A DNA stretch of 64,000 nt from an uncultured Chitinophagaceae bacterium (lineage in GTDB: Bacteria; Bacteroidota; Bacteroidia; Chitinophagales; Chitinophagaceae): NCBI GenBank assembly GCA_937873715.1, contig CALMYJ010000020.1:62001-126000 (forward strand). Reading direction: 5' to 3'. The position numbers were made by a program, and so were the translations under genes. Positions 9,159 through 17,880 of the stretch are shown one piece after another (position 1 is the stretch's first letter; every line of letters starts with the position of its first letter). A model generated the notes under the pieces. It made no database searches. It saw only the letters and a list, made by a program, of their open reading frames with translations, and was not told the DNA's origin.

Positions 9159-9189
9159 GTTGCCGGGAAGAAAGAATAAAGTAAATTTG
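9159..9189 (+). promoter_or_regulatory. Candidate promoter of the toxin-antitoxin pair
   Basis: TAAATTTG at 9182-9189 fits TAnnTTTG exactly. A GTTG at 9159-9162 lies 19 bp upstream, close to the expected -33 spacing. The ATG follows 18 bp after the box. Confidence 0.5.
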
Positions 9190-9207
9190 ATTATAAAATC
9201 TATCTGT

Positions 9208-9429
9208 ATGACAGTTGTAGCCATCCGTAAAAAATTAGTTTCCTATTTGCAGGAAGCAGAAGAACAGAAAGTAAAGGCCATATATGCACTTGTGAAAGAC
9301 GACATTGAACAGGTAGGGCGCATTGACATTAAGCAATACAATAAAGAACTTGAAGAAGCTGAGGCTGAGTACAAAAAAGGAGATTATATCAGCAATGCGG
9401 CTTTGAAAAAGATGGTGAAAAAATGGTAA
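9208..9429 (+). CDS. Putative antitoxin of a type II toxin-antitoxin pair
   Basis: A 73-residue, highly charged, mostly helical protein from ATG 9208; a TTG at 9160 would lie in the candidate promoter. I see no named DNA-binding motif. The assignment rests on size, charge, and a 7-bp overlap with a ParE/RelE-type toxin gene. The C-terminal part (KLKKMVKK-like basic end after an acidic middle) could wrap the toxin. It would neutralise the toxin and probably repress its own promoter; both roles are inferred. Confidence 0.7.
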   Translation: MTVVAIRKKLVSYLQEAEEQKVKAIYALVKDDIEQVGRIDIKQYNKELEEAEAEYKKGDYISNAALKKMVKKW

Positions 9430-9722
9430 AAAATCAGTTAGTCTGGACCAAACGTTCCCTGCAGCATATGAGGGCCTTATACAAATACATCGGCGAAAAC
9501 TCTCCTCAAAATGCGCTTAAAGTTGTTAATGATATTATTGCCGCAATGGAGAAAATTACAGCCAATCCTGAATATTACAATCCCGATAAATACAAAATCG
9601 ATAACGATGGAAGCTACCGGGCTTTTGAAAAGCATCGTTACCGGATAGTTTATCGCTATCAAAAAAATATCATTCGGGTACTTAGGATAAGGCATACTAA
9701 AATGGAACCAAGAAATTACTGA
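9423..9722 (+). CDS. ParE/RelE-superfamily toxin
   Basis: A 99-residue protein with the compact ParE/RelE layout: VWTKRSLQHMRALYKYI helix, second helix with NALKVVNDIIAAMEKI, a short loop NPEYYNPDKY, then strands AFEKHRYRIVYRYQ and IIRVLRIRHTKMEPRNY. The RYRIVYRY strand and the RIRHTKMEP ending are characteristic. Toxins of this superfamily either poison gyrase (ParE) or cut ribosome-bound mRNA (RelE); the sequence alone does not decide. Its ATG overlaps the antitoxin end by 7 bp, so the pair is translationally coupled. Confidence 0.85.
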   Translation: MVKNQLVWTKRSLQHMRALYKYIGENSPQNALKVVNDIIAAMEKITANPEYYNPDKYKIDNDGSYRAFEKHRYRIVYRYQKNIIRVLRIRHTKMEPRNY

Positions 9723-9872
9723 TTACTGAGCTATCCTTTGCCCTGGTTCGTGGCACACCAGCCAGTTATTACATCAATAAAAGTTTATTAAAGACCTACT
9801 AACAAGTAAGCAACACTAAAGATGCTGCTATGCGCTGCAAATGCTTAATTCATCATTTTATCATAACCAGGC

Positions 9873-9898
9873 AGATTCCTCGTTCCTCGGAATGACAG
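9873..9898. repeat. Copy of a dispersed 'GTCATTCCGAG...GAGGAATCT'-type element
   Basis: On the minus strand this 26-bp piece reads GTCATTCCGAGGAACG followed by AGGAATCT, with ATTCC and GGAAT at its ends as short inverted repeats. I know sequences of this type as short dispersed repeats in many bacterial genomes; that is recollection, not a search. It lies in the 234-bp gap between the toxin gene and ribBA. I noticed no second copy in this window. Confidence 0.45.
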
Positions 9899-9956
9899 AC
9901 TATTTATCAAAAACCTCCTGTTCCTGGTTAGTAACTACGGATTTGTTAGATACGCC

Positions 9957-11162
9957 TTAATGGTTACTCAAAATAGTGTGCCCCAGCTTATCTCTTTTTG
10001 TAGTGAGGTATTTTTCGTTGTGCTGGTTGGGCTGTACTTCTATGGGTACGGTATCCACCACTTCCAGTCCATAGCCCAGCAGGCCGGCACGCTTGCGGGG
10101 ATTGTTGCTCATCAGTTTCATTTTACATACCCCCATGTGCCGCAGTATCTGAGCACCTACACCATAATCTCTTTCGTCCATACCAAAGCCTAATTGCAGG
10201 TTGGCTTCCACGGTATCCAGGCCCTGCTCCTGCAGTTTATAGGCTTTTAATTTATTGAGCAGGCCAATGCCCCTGCCCTCCTGGTTCATGTACAGCACCA
10301 GCCCCCGGCCCTCGGCCTCAATCATCTGCATGGCTTTGTGCAGTTGCTCCCCGCAATCGCAGCGGAGGGAGCCGAGGATATCCCCGGTTACACAACTGCT
10401 GTGTACCCTTACCAGTACCGGCTCATCATGCTGCCAGTTGCCTTTTTTTATGGCAAGGTGTATATCGCCGGTATTGATTTGCTTAAAGGCCACCAGTTCA
10501 AAAATGCCGTATTTGGTGGGCATCTGCACCCTTTCTTCCTCCCGGATAAGGGTTTCTTTGTGCAGGCGGTATTCAATAAGGTCTTTAATGCTGATGAGCC
10601 TGAGGTTGAATTTTTCAGCCATTTCACGCAGTTCGGGCAGGCGGGCCATACTGCCATCCTCGTTCATTATTTCCACTAATACACCCGCTTCTTTAAAGCC
10701 GGCCAGCCGGGCAAGGTCAATTGTTGCTTCGGTATGCCCGGTACGGCGCAATACGCCTCCCTTACGGGCACGCAGGGGAAAAATATGACCCGGGCGGCCA
10801 AAATCTTCGGGCCTGGTACTATCATCTACCAGGGCCTGTACGGTTTTAGCCCTGTCGGAAGCCGAAATACCGGTAGTACAGCCATGCCCCAGCAAATCGA
10901 TACTTACGGTAAAGGGTGTGGTGTGCAGGGAGGTATTATCGGTAACCATGGGCTGCAGCATAAATTTATCGCACAGCTCTTCCGAAAGCGGCGCACAAAT
11001 AAGGCCCCGCCCGTACTTGCTCATAAAATTGATGACTTCGGGTGTTACATTTTCCGCAGCAGTAATAAAATCGCCTTCGTTTTCACGGTCTTCATCATCC
11101 ACCACTATTACCAGTTTACCATTTTTGATGTCTTCAATGGCACTTTCTATACTATCCAGCAT
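9957..11162 (-). CDS. ribBA: Bifunctional RibBA: DHBP synthase and GTP cyclohydrolase II
   Basis: A 401-residue cytosolic enzyme for riboflavin synthesis, starting at ATG 11162 (a TTG at 11177 overlaps the promoter box). Residues 1-200 are RibB, which makes 3,4-dihydroxy-2-butanone 4-phosphate from ribulose 5-phosphate; [11 protein letters not shown] and [13 protein letters not shown] are its active-site motifs. The rest is RibA, which opens GTP. Its zinc cysteines lie in [21 protein letters not shown] read in two parts, followed by NQEGRGIGL and [12 protein letters not shown]. Both halves look active, and the length is normal for the fusion. I see no FMN riboswitch in the leader. Confidence 0.96.
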   Translation of the reverse strand: MLDSIESAIEDIKNGKLVIVVDDEDRENEGDFITAAENVTPEVINFMSKYGRGLICAPLSEELCDKFMLQPMVTDNTSLHTTPFTVSIDLLGHGCTTGISASDRAKTVQALVDDSTRPEDFGRPGHIFPLRARKGGVLRRTGHTEATIDLARLAGFKEAGVLVEIMNEDGSMARLPELREMAEKFNLRLISIKDLIEYRLHKETLIREEERVQMPTKYGIFELVAFKQINTGDIHLAIKKGNWQHDEPVLVRVHSSCVTGDILGSLRCDCGEQLHKAMQMIEAEGRGLVLYMNQEGRGIGLLNKLKAYKLQEQGLDTVEANLQLGFGMDERDYGVGAQILRHMGVCKMKLMSNNPRKRAGLLGYGLEVVDTVPIEVQPNQHNEKYLTTKRDKLGHTILSNH

Positions 11163-11174
11163 GTATTTTTTTTG

Positions 11175-11182
11175 CAAAGGTA
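11175..11182 (-). promoter_or_regulatory. Candidate -7 box (TACCTTTG) of ribBA
   Basis: On the minus strand TACCTTTGC matches TAnnTTTG and ends 13 bp before the ATG, implying a very short leader. No clear -33 TTTG is present at the usual distance. Confidence 0.5.
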
Positions 11183-11482
11183 ACGGGGAATGGGCTACTG
11201 TAATTTGCTGAATAGGGAAAGATTGACAGTTTTGGGCATATTATCCACAGCGGTTTATTATCCAATACATTTTTAGAAAAAATAACTTTCTTTTGCTCAA
11301 AATTGGACAGTTGCAAAAAAATGGCACATGCAACAAACAGATCATTTTTTTTGTCCGGTTAACAGGCTTTACCAAATACTAATAAACAGACAGAGCACCA
11401 AAGCGCCTGTATTTAATAACTGCCATTCCTCAACTATTGCTGCCATAGAATTAGGGTAATAATTTTTTAATACAAACAGTGG

Positions 11483-11512
11483 TTTGAATTAATACACTCT
11501 AACTCAATTTTG
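11483..11512 (+). promoter_or_regulatory. Candidate promoter of the TonB-dependent receptor
   Basis: TTTG at 11483-11486 and CAATTTTG at 11505-11512 (one mismatch to TAnnTTTG) are 18 bp apart, a normal Bacteroidota spacing. The start codon lies 19 bp downstream. Confidence 0.5.
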
Positions 11513-11531
11513 CAAAAATTAAACTAAGAAT

Positions 11532-14500
11532 ATGAGAAAAAACATCAACACCCTTTTGCTCCTCCTGCTTACAACGCTGGGCTTTACCGCCACAGCGCAG
11601 GTAACATCGAGCAGTGTAAATGGTTATGTAAAAAATGAAAAAGGTGAGGTTGTAGCCGCCAGTACGGTAAAGCTTACCCACACCCCCACAGGCACCGTGT
11701 ATCAAACTACGGCTGGTAAAGATGGGCGGTACAACCTGGTAAACCTTATACCCGGTGGCCCTTATGCCTTTGTGGTTACCAGCGTAGGTTATACCGATTA
11801 CGCCGAGGGAAATATCATGCTGCCCCTGGGCGAAAATACCCGTATTGATGCGGCGCTTTCTACTGAATCTAAAACACTGTCTGCCGTTGTAATCTCGGGC
11901 GCCAGTGCTGCCCGTAAAAAAACAGGCGCCAGCACCAGCATCAGTAAGGCCCAGATAAACTCATTGCCCACCCTTAGCCGTAGCCTGCAGGATTTTACAA
12001 GGCTTACACCACAGGCCAATGGCAACTCTTTTGGCGGTACCAACAACCGTTTTAACAACATCACTATCGATGGTGCGGTAAACAATGATGTATTTGGTCT
12101 TTCCGGCTCGGGCACACCTGGTGGCCAGGCTGCTACCACCCCCATTTCATTAGATGCTATCCAGGAAATACAGGTAGTACTGGCCCCTTATGATATTACT
12201 TATGGCAACTTTACCGGTGGCGGTGTAAATGCCGTAACCCGGTCGGGCACCAACAATATTGAGGGCTCGGTATACTATTTTGGCCGCAACCAAAATACAG
12301 TGGGCAAAGACCCTGTAAGCCGTGCTAAAACCAATCCTTTTAGCGATAAACAATATGGGTTCAGGCTGGGTGCTCCTATTATTAAAAACAAACTCTTCTT
12401 TTTTCTGAATGGTGAACTGGCCCGCCGCACCGCTCCCACCCTGTTTAATGCCGGTGAAGCCAATGCCCTGCTTACCACACAGGAAGCCAAAGACCTTGCT
12501 GATACTTTGATGAGAAGGTACAGCTACGATGTAGGCACTTACGATAAGTACGATGCCGCTACCAACAGTGATAAGGCTTTTGCCCGTATAGACTGGAACA
12601 TCAATGATAAACACCGCCTTACGGTAAGGCATAATTATATCAAAGCTTTTGATGATAATATCTCCCGTTCGGTTAGCCTTTTCCGTTATGGCAACAATAC
12701 TTACCGTTTTAACAACAAACAAAATATTACTGTAGCCGAACTCCGCAGCCGCTTTAGTTCCAAATACTCCAACAACCTGATTATCGGCAGGCACGAAATA
12801 AGGGACTTCCGTACCACTTATGGCGAACTGTTCCCCTCTATTGAAATTACCAAAGGCGGTGGTACTATACAATTAGGCTCCGAAAGAAGCTCGGTAGCCA
12901 ACCAGCTTGACCAGGATATTTTTGAAATTACCGACAACTTCAAAATATTTGAAGGCAAGCATACTTTCACCATTGGTACCCACAACGAATTTTTTAAATT
13001 CAGGAACCTCTTTATCAATAACTACAATGGCCGCTGGCGCTTTGCAAGCATTGCTGATTTTTACGACAACTTCCCCCGCCAGTTGGATGTAACCTATTCG
13101 GCCAATAAGGATGTAGACCCTATGCCTTCTGCTAAATTCAATGCTGCACAGCTTGGATTTTATGTACAGGACGAAATACAGGTTGACCCTAAATTCCGTG
13201 TTACTATAGGCTTAAGGGCCGATATGCCTTTATTCAACACCACGCCGGCTTACAACAGAATTGTAGACTCTACCTTTCAGGGTAAATACAGCACTTCTAA
13301 TGTACCGAACAGGCAAATATTGTGGGCGCCACGTGTGGGCTTCAATTATGATGTAAAGGGCAACAGGGACTTTGTGGTTCGTGGTGGTATAGGCATTTTT
13401 TCGGGCAGGGTACCATTTGTATGGATATCTAACCAGTTTTCGAACACCGGCCTGCTGCTAAAAACCATTAGCCAAACCGATAACACCCCTACTGCCGCAC
13501 CATTTGAAGTAAACAGCGGCAACGGCTTTAACCCTAATGTTGACCAGCAAAGTACTTTAGGCGGCAGCGGCAGCAACTTTGAAGTAAACCTTATAGACAA
13601 AAACTTCAAACTGCCACAGGTAATGAGGGCTAACCTTGGTATTGATAAAAAATTACCTGGCGGCATCAACCTTACTTTTGAAGGTATCTATTCCAAAACG
13701 CTGAACAACGTACTGTACCAGGATGTAAACCTTACTGACCCTGTAGGTATTGCTGACCAGGCATACAACAACGGTTTTGATAAGAGGATTGCATATGCCG
13801 GTTCAAATACAGGCAGGCGCAAAAATCCTTCTATTACTAATGCTATCTTAATTACAAATACCAATAAAGGATATACGCTTAACCTGGGCTTGACGGCCAG
13901 CAAAAACTCTAAATACGTAAACGCAATGATTGGGTACAACCACAATATTGCTAAAGATGTAAATAGCGGCGCCAGCTCTACAGCCCTTTCCAACTGGGAA
14001 TTTGTGCAGGTAGTGGGCGACCCCAACAACCCGGCCCTCTCCACATCAAGCCACCAGATGCGCCACAGGATACTGGCATCGGTAACCGGCAATATTGAGT
14101 ATGCTAAACATTGCAAAACAAGTATCTCCCTGTTTTTTAACGGCATTTCAGGGCAGCATTTTACCTACCTGATGAATGGCGACATTAACAGCGATGGCCG
14201 CTTTGGTAACGACCTGATTTATGTACCGGCCACCCTTAGCGAAATTACATTTGTAGACAGGCTGAACTCTGCCGGTAATACCGTAGTGGCTACTGCTGCT
14301 GAACAAGCCTCCGCCTTTATGGCATTTATCGACGGCGACAAATACCTGTCTTCCCGTAAAGGCAAGTATGCTGAAAGAAATGGTGGTAAAACACCCTGGG
14401 AAGCCGTGGTGGATATGAGGATTGCACAGGACTTCTTCATTAATGTAGGCGGACAAAAACACGACCTGCAGTTCACTTTCGACATCTTTAACCTTACTAA

Positions 14501-14690
14501 TCTCATCAACAACAACTGGGGCCGCCAGTATTTTGTAACTAACCAGGCCTATAACCTGCTTACCACCATTAACCGCACATCGGGGCAGTTTGCGGGCAAA
14601 GGGTACAATTTTACTCCCGGCACACCCTGGACACTTTCTTTTGCTTCAAGGTGGCAGGGCCAGTTTGGCATCAGGTATTCATTTAACTAA
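11532..14690 (+). CDS. Oar-like TonB-dependent outer-membrane receptor
   Basis: A 1052-residue outer-membrane protein. Residues 1-22 are a signal peptide (cleavage after TATA before Gln). A carboxypeptidase-regulatory-like beta-sandwich covers about 28-110 (VNGYVKNEKGEVVAAS). The plug follows at about 115-240 with NRFNNITIDGAVNNDVFG and GGGVNAVTRSGTN. The rest is a large barrel ending in FGIRYSFN with a terminal aromatic-rich strand. The Oar type, named after the Myxococcus protein, is common in Bacteroidota, where it takes up or secretes large substrates with TonB energy. No SusD partner follows, so a classical polysaccharide-uptake pair is unlikely. The gene ends at a strong hairpin shared with the convergent peptidase gene. 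Confidence 0.93.
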   Translation: MRKNINTLLLLLLTTLGFTATAQVTSSSVNGYVKNEKGEVVAASTVKLTHTPTGTVYQTTAGKDGRYNLVNLIPGGPYAFVVTSVGYTDYAEGNIMLPLGENTRIDAALSTESKTLSAVVISGASAARKKTGASTSISKAQINSLPTLSRSLQDFTRLTPQANGNSFGGTNNRFNNITIDGAVNNDVFGLSGSGTPGGQAATTPISLDAIQEIQVVLAPYDITYGNFTGGGVNAVTRSGTNNIEGSVYYFGRNQNTVGKDPVSRAKTNPFSDKQYGFRLGAPIIKNKLFFFLNGELARRTAPTLFNAGEANALLTTQEAKDLADTLMRRYSYDVGTYDKYDAATNSDKAFARIDWNINDKHRLTVRHNYIKAFDDNISRSVSLFRYGNNTYRFNNKQNITVAELRSRFSSKYSNNLIIGRHEIRDFRTTYGELFPSIEITKGGGTIQLGSERSSVANQLDQDIFEITDNFKIFEGKHTFTIGTHNEFFKFRNLFINNYNGRWRFASIADFYDNFPRQLDVTYSANKDVDPMPSAKFNAAQLGFYVQDEIQVDPKFRVTIGLRADMPLFNTTPAYNRIVDSTFQGKYSTSNVPNRQILWAPRVGFNYDVKGNRDFVVRGGIGIFSGRVPFVWISNQFSNTGLLLKTISQTDNTPTAAPFEVNSGNGFNPNVDQQSTLGGSGSNFEVNLIDKNFKLPQVMRANLGIDKKLPGGINLTFEGIYSKTLNNVLYQDVNLTDPVGIADQAYNNGFDKRIAYAGSNTGRRKNPSITNAILITNTNKGYTLNLGLTASKNSKYVNAMIGYNHNIAKDVNSGASSTALSNWEFVQVVGDPNNPALSTSSHQMRHRILASVTGNIEYAKHCKTSISLFFNGISGQHFTYLMNGDINSDGRFGNDLIYVPATLSEITFVDRLNSAGNTVVATAAEQASAFMAFIDGDKYLSSRKGKYAERNGGKTPWEAVVDMRIAQDFFINVGGQKHDLQFTFDIFNLTNLINNNWGRQYFVTNQAYNLLTTINRTSGQFAGKGYNFTPGTPWTLSFASRWQGQFGIRYSFN

Positions 14691-14711
14691 TACCGTATAA
14701 CCACAACATAC

Positions 14712-14748
14712 AAACAGGCTGCATTTATCATGCAGCCTGTTTTGTTTT
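14712..14748. terminator. Bidirectional intrinsic terminator
   Basis: A perfect 12-bp stem (14712-14723 with 14731-14742) and a 7-nt loop are followed by TTTGTTTT on the plus strand and by TTTGTATG on the minus strand. It sits between the convergent TonB-receptor and M20 peptidase genes. Confidence 0.8.
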
Positions 14749-14768
14749 ATGCTTTTTTTCTTTTTACA

Positions 14769-16139
14769 CTATACCATTTCTGCAAAAAATTTATGGAAGT
14801 AAGGAATGGTTTCTATGCCTTTATAAAAATTTTCTACATTAAATTTTTCATTTGGGCTGTGCAGGTTATCGCTATCCAGTCCAAAACCCATAAACACAAT
14901 TTTAATACCCAGTTCTTTTTCAAACAAGGCGCAAATAGGGATACTGCCTCCACCCCTAACCGGAATAGGTTTTTTGCCAAATGTGGCTTCCATCGCTTTG
15001 GCAGCCGCCTGGTACGCTTTACTGTCGATGGGTGTCATATAGGGTTCGCCGCCGTGGTGTTCAAAAGCATTTACGGTAACATAAGGCGGCGCTATCTTCC
15101 TGAAATACTCCAGCAGCATAGCCGTAATTTTTTCCGACGACTGGTTGGGCACCAGCCTGGCCGAAATTTTTGCGGTGGCTTTGGAGGGCAGTACGGTTTT
15201 GGCACCCTCACCCTGGTAACCGCCCCAGATGCCGTTTAGTTCAAGCGTTGGGCGTATGCCGGTACGTTCATTGGTGGTAAAGCCTTTTTCGCCCCACAGT
15301 TCCTGCACACCCAAATCGGCTTTGTATTCGGCTTCATCGTATGGCGCTGCTGCCATTAATTTTCTTTCTTCTTCCGTAGCTTCCACTACATCGTCATAAA
15401 AGCCTGGGATGGTGATATGATTATTGGCATCATGGCAACCGGCAATCATTTTGGCCAATATAGTAACAGGGTTAGCCACGGCACCGCCATACACCCCACT
15501 ATGCAAATCCCGGTTGGGGCCGGTAACTTCCACCTCGATATAACTGAGGCCCCGTACCCCGATATCAATGCTGGGGGTATCCATACTAATCATGGCACTA
15601 TCGCTGATGAGTACGCAATCGGCTTTAAGCAAATCTTTGTGAGTGGCCACAAAATTTCCCAGGTTGGGTGAACCTACCTCCTCTTCCCCTTCAAAGCAAA
15701 ATTTAATATTGGTGGGCAGCGTATTGGTTTGCACCATTGTTTCCAGTGCTTTTATATGCATATAGGCCTGGCCTTTATCGTCACAACTGCCCCGGGCAAA
15801 TATTTTTCCGTCGATAATTACAGGCTCAAATGGGCCGCTTTTCCACAACTCCAAAGGCTCGGCAGGTTGCACATCGTAATGGCCATATACCAGCACGGTT
15901 GGTTTGGCGGGGTCAATAATTTTTTCGGCATATACCACCGGGTGGCCTGCTGTAGCATACAGTTCAGCCTTATCAACACCGGCTTCAATAAGCTTTTGTT
16001 TAAAGGCTTCGGCACAGGTAAGCATATCGGCTTTGTGTTCGCTTTTGGCACTCACACTGGGGATGCGTAATAACTGTAGTAATTCATCCAGAAAACGTTG
16101 TTTGTTTTTATCCTGGTAATCTTTCCATACCTGCATCAT
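14769..16139 (-). CDS. M20-family dipeptidase/metallopeptidase
   Basis: A 456-residue cytosolic zinc hydrolase of the dinuclear M20 type. Metal ligands and catalytic residues are seen in YGHYDVQP (His and catalytic Asp), GSCDDKGQ (bridging Asp), GEEEVGSP (catalytic Glu and ligand) and, near the C-terminus, the LHSPNE His. A dimerisation domain lies between. This length and the HYDVQP and NGIWGGYQGEGAKTVLP motifs fit the dipeptidase branch (CNDP/DUG1-like) more than the ArgE/DapE branch. It should cleave dipeptides or similar amides. Two ATGs in tandem (16139 and 16136) could both serve as start. Confidence 0.92.
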   Translation of the reverse strand: MMQVWKDYQDKNKQRFLDELLQLLRIPSVSAKSEHKADMLTCAEAFKQKLIEAGVDKAELYATAGHPVVYAEKIIDPAKPTVLVYGHYDVQPAEPLELWKSGPFEPVIIDGKIFARGSCDDKGQAYMHIKALETMVQTNTLPTNIKFCFEGEEEVGSPNLGNFVATHKDLLKADCVLISDSAMISMDTPSIDIGVRGLSYIEVEVTGPNRDLHSGVYGGAVANPVTILAKMIAGCHDANNHITIPGFYDDVVEATEEERKLMAAAPYDEAEYKADLGVQELWGEKGFTTNERTGIRPTLELNGIWGGYQGEGAKTVLPSKATAKISARLVPNQSSEKITAMLLEYFRKIAPPYVTVNAFEHHGGEPYMTPIDSKAYQAAAKAMEATFGKKPIPVRGGGSIPICALFEKELGIKIVFMGFGLDSDNLHSPNEKFNVENFYKGIETIPYFHKFFAEMV

Positions 16140-16190
16140 ACTGCAAAGTTTTTTTATGAATAATTAAAAGTGAGGAGAGCGAAAATAAGT

Positions 16191-16226
16191 ATTTATACAT
16201 TGGCTGAAAGATGATAATGTATAAAT
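16191..16226. promoter_or_regulatory. 11-bp inverted repeat, candidate operator
   Basis: ATTTATACATT (16191-16201) and AATGTATAAAT (16216-16226) are perfect inverted repeats with a 14-nt spacer, 52 bp upstream of the M20 peptidase start. A third half-site, TGTATAAAT, occurs at 16310-16318. The spacing suits a dimeric regulator on two faces or a weak hairpin; this is inference. Confidence 0.4.
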
Positions 16227-16478
16227 GGTGGCTGCATTTAAAAGCACGGGACAGCCAGGGGCATCACAAAAAGTTACACACATTTTGAAATGCCAAAAAA
16301 ATGTAAAAGTGTATAAATAGCTTTCGGTAATAAGTGCAGTGCCTGTAAATTCGTGCCAGATTGAATGCCAACTTATCAGCCTCTGTGCAACAGTACACCC
16401 CAAAAGTAATTCGTATCTGTGCACAGGGGCTGAGTCAATTATAAGAAGTAGCAAATACGTATCCCATTGCAATAATAA

Positions 16479-16512
16479 TACCCCGGCCAAGGAATGCCGG
16501 TGAAGCCGGGTA
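16479..16512 (-). terminator. Candidate terminator of the MFS transporter gene
   Basis: Arms GCCGGGTA and TACC(C)CGGC pair with one bulge, just past the stop codon on the minus strand. The tail reads TATTATTATTG, only moderately U-rich. Confidence 0.4.
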
Positions 16513-16513
16513 A

Positions 16514-17719
16514 CTACTGGTCAGTAACATACATTTCATGCTCTTCCTCCACAGGAGCTTCGGCAGCACTACCCAAAAACTTATTCTTCCAGGCGATATA
16601 AGCTGCCAGTATACCCATTACCGATACCAGCAACAGGGCCCTGGAAAGGTTGGTTATTTCAGATAATATACCAATAAGGGATGGCCCGGCTAAAAAACCA
16701 ATTAACCCTCCGGTGGTAACCATCGAAAAACCTTCTACCGGTGTTACACCGGGTATATTGGCCGAAGCCCTGAACAATACAGGCACAATACAACTGCAGC
16801 CCACCCCCACCAGCACATAGCCAGCTACCGAAAGGAAAACTACCGGCGATAAAGACACTATTAAAAAACCGGCTGCTGATAATAAGCTGCCTGCTATAAC
16901 AATTTTTTTGGCCCCGGCCCTCGCTATAATACTATCGCCATTAAAGCGGCCCACCGTCATGGCAATGGCAAAGCCGGCATAACCCAGGCTGGTTAACGAG
17001 CGGGGCGTGTGCAACACTTCTTTAAAATAAAGGGCACTCCAGTCGGCCACACAACCCTCGGCCATAAATGTTACCAGGCATATAAATGAAATGCCCAGAA
17101 TGGTGGCAGAGGGCAGTTTAATATCCGATTTGTGATGTATGATCTCGGTATTGGTAAGCAGGGTTTGCCTGTTTTTATACAACAGGTAAATTAATATTGC
17201 GGCCACTATTACAATCTGCCACCTGGAGTACACGCCAATGGCAAAAAATAAGGCGGCAATACCGGCACTTACTGCACCGCCAAGACTGTACATGGCATGG
17301 CAACTGCTCATGTACAAGGCCCCATGTCGTTTTTCCATTAAATTCACTGTGGCATTGGCCGAAACGCCATTTAAAAAACTCACCATACCGTACAGGTACA
17401 GGGCCAGCCAGAACAGGGGTCGGTTAATAGCATTAATTTGAAGCACCATCAGCAGGCATAATACAATGTAGCCATCAGCCATCCAACGGCCTACACTTAT
17501 TTTGCGAAAAATAATACGGGACAACAACATGCCTGTAATAGCCCCAAGTGGCGATAGCAGCAGGGATAAACCCAGTGAAGCATCGGTAAAGCTGAGGCGC
17601 TGCTTAATACCTGGTATGGCTGCTACCCAGGTACCAAATACAAGGCTGGTAACTGCAAATAAAAAACCAACCGTAATGGCAGGCTTATTCCTTATAAAAG
17701 CATGAATATTTTTAATCAT
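16514..17719 (-). CDS. MFS transporter (YbjJ/FucP-like)
   Basis: A 401-residue inner-membrane transporter with about twelve hydrophobic segments. I choose ATG 17719 because MIKNIHAFIRNKPAITVGFL puts a charged stretch right before the first helix; the codons between 17719 and 17863 would add a foreign-looking extension. The first loop (WVAAIPGIKQRLSFTDASLGL) is typical of the YbjJ branch and of sugar-type MFS proteins. The acidic tail (EAPVEEEHE) is cytosolic. The substrate is unknown; sugars or hydrophobic compounds are both possible. It is divergent from the cyclophilin gene. Confidence 0.85.
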   Translation of the reverse strand: MIKNIHAFIRNKPAITVGFLFAVTSLVFGTWVAAIPGIKQRLSFTDASLGLSLLLSPLGAITGMLLSRIIFRKISVGRWMADGYIVLCLLMVLQINAINRPLFWLALYLYGMVSFLNGVSANATVNLMEKRHGALYMSSCHAMYSLGGAVSAGIAALFFAIGVYSRWQIVIVAAILIYLLYKNRQTLLTNTEIIHHKSDIKLPSATILGISFICLVTFMAEGCVADWSALYFKEVLHTPRSLTSLGYAGFAIAMTVGRFNGDSIIARAGAKKIVIAGSLLSAAGFLIVSLSPVVFLSVAGYVLVGVGCSCIVPVLFRASANIPGVTPVEGFSMVTTGGLIGFLAGPSLIGILSEITNLSRALLLVSVMGILAAYIAWKNKFLGSAAEAPVEEEHEMYVTDQ

Positions 17720-17880
17720 GGCGTACAAAATTACAAACACCGCAATCACAGCACCAGGAGGATGAATACCAGCAACAGGCGTTATACTTAATACCTTATT
17801 ACCCGTATTGTAACCTATGCACAACGCATAAATAATGCCCGGGATTGTTAAATGTCCATGCAAACTGTTTAAATTAGTTG

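Larger units (their letters stand above)
11163..11531. other. 369-bp divergent intergenic region between ribBA and the TonB receptor
   Basis: It holds the ribBA promoter box at 11175-11182 and the candidate TonB-receptor promoter at 11483-11512. The middle is AT-rich with runs of A and T. A single TTATCCACA (11241-11249) equals a DnaA box, but it stands alone. No reading frame or RNA structure stands out. Confidence 0.6.
16140..16513. other. 374-bp intergenic region upstream of the M20 peptidase gene
   Basis: The region holds an 11-bp inverted repeat (16191-16226), another TGTATAAAT (16310-16318), and a hairpin at the end of the MFS gene (16479-16512). A minus frame of 108 codons exists at 16164-16490, but its composition (clusters of Cys, His and Trp, no family look) argues against a gene. 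Confidence 0.55.

Noticed and set aside
11241..11249. TTATCCACA, an exact DnaA box; another at 62109-62117.
   Set aside because: The boxes are single and far apart, and the second is inside a coding region. No cluster, AT-rich unwinding element or dnaA/dnaN context supports an origin.
11163..11531. Possible FMN riboswitch upstream of ribBA.
   Set aside because: The -7 box lies 13 bp before the ATG, leaving no room in the leader, and no conserved riboswitch sequence was seen.
12150..12872. A 240-codon minus frame inside the TonB-receptor gene.
   Set aside because: It is antisense to a clear coding region with conserved domains; a shadow frame.
16164..16490. A 108-codon minus frame between the M20 peptidase and MFS genes.
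   Set aside because: The composition is odd, no family resemblance is seen and the region holds an inverted repeat and a terminator; it is better read as non-coding.
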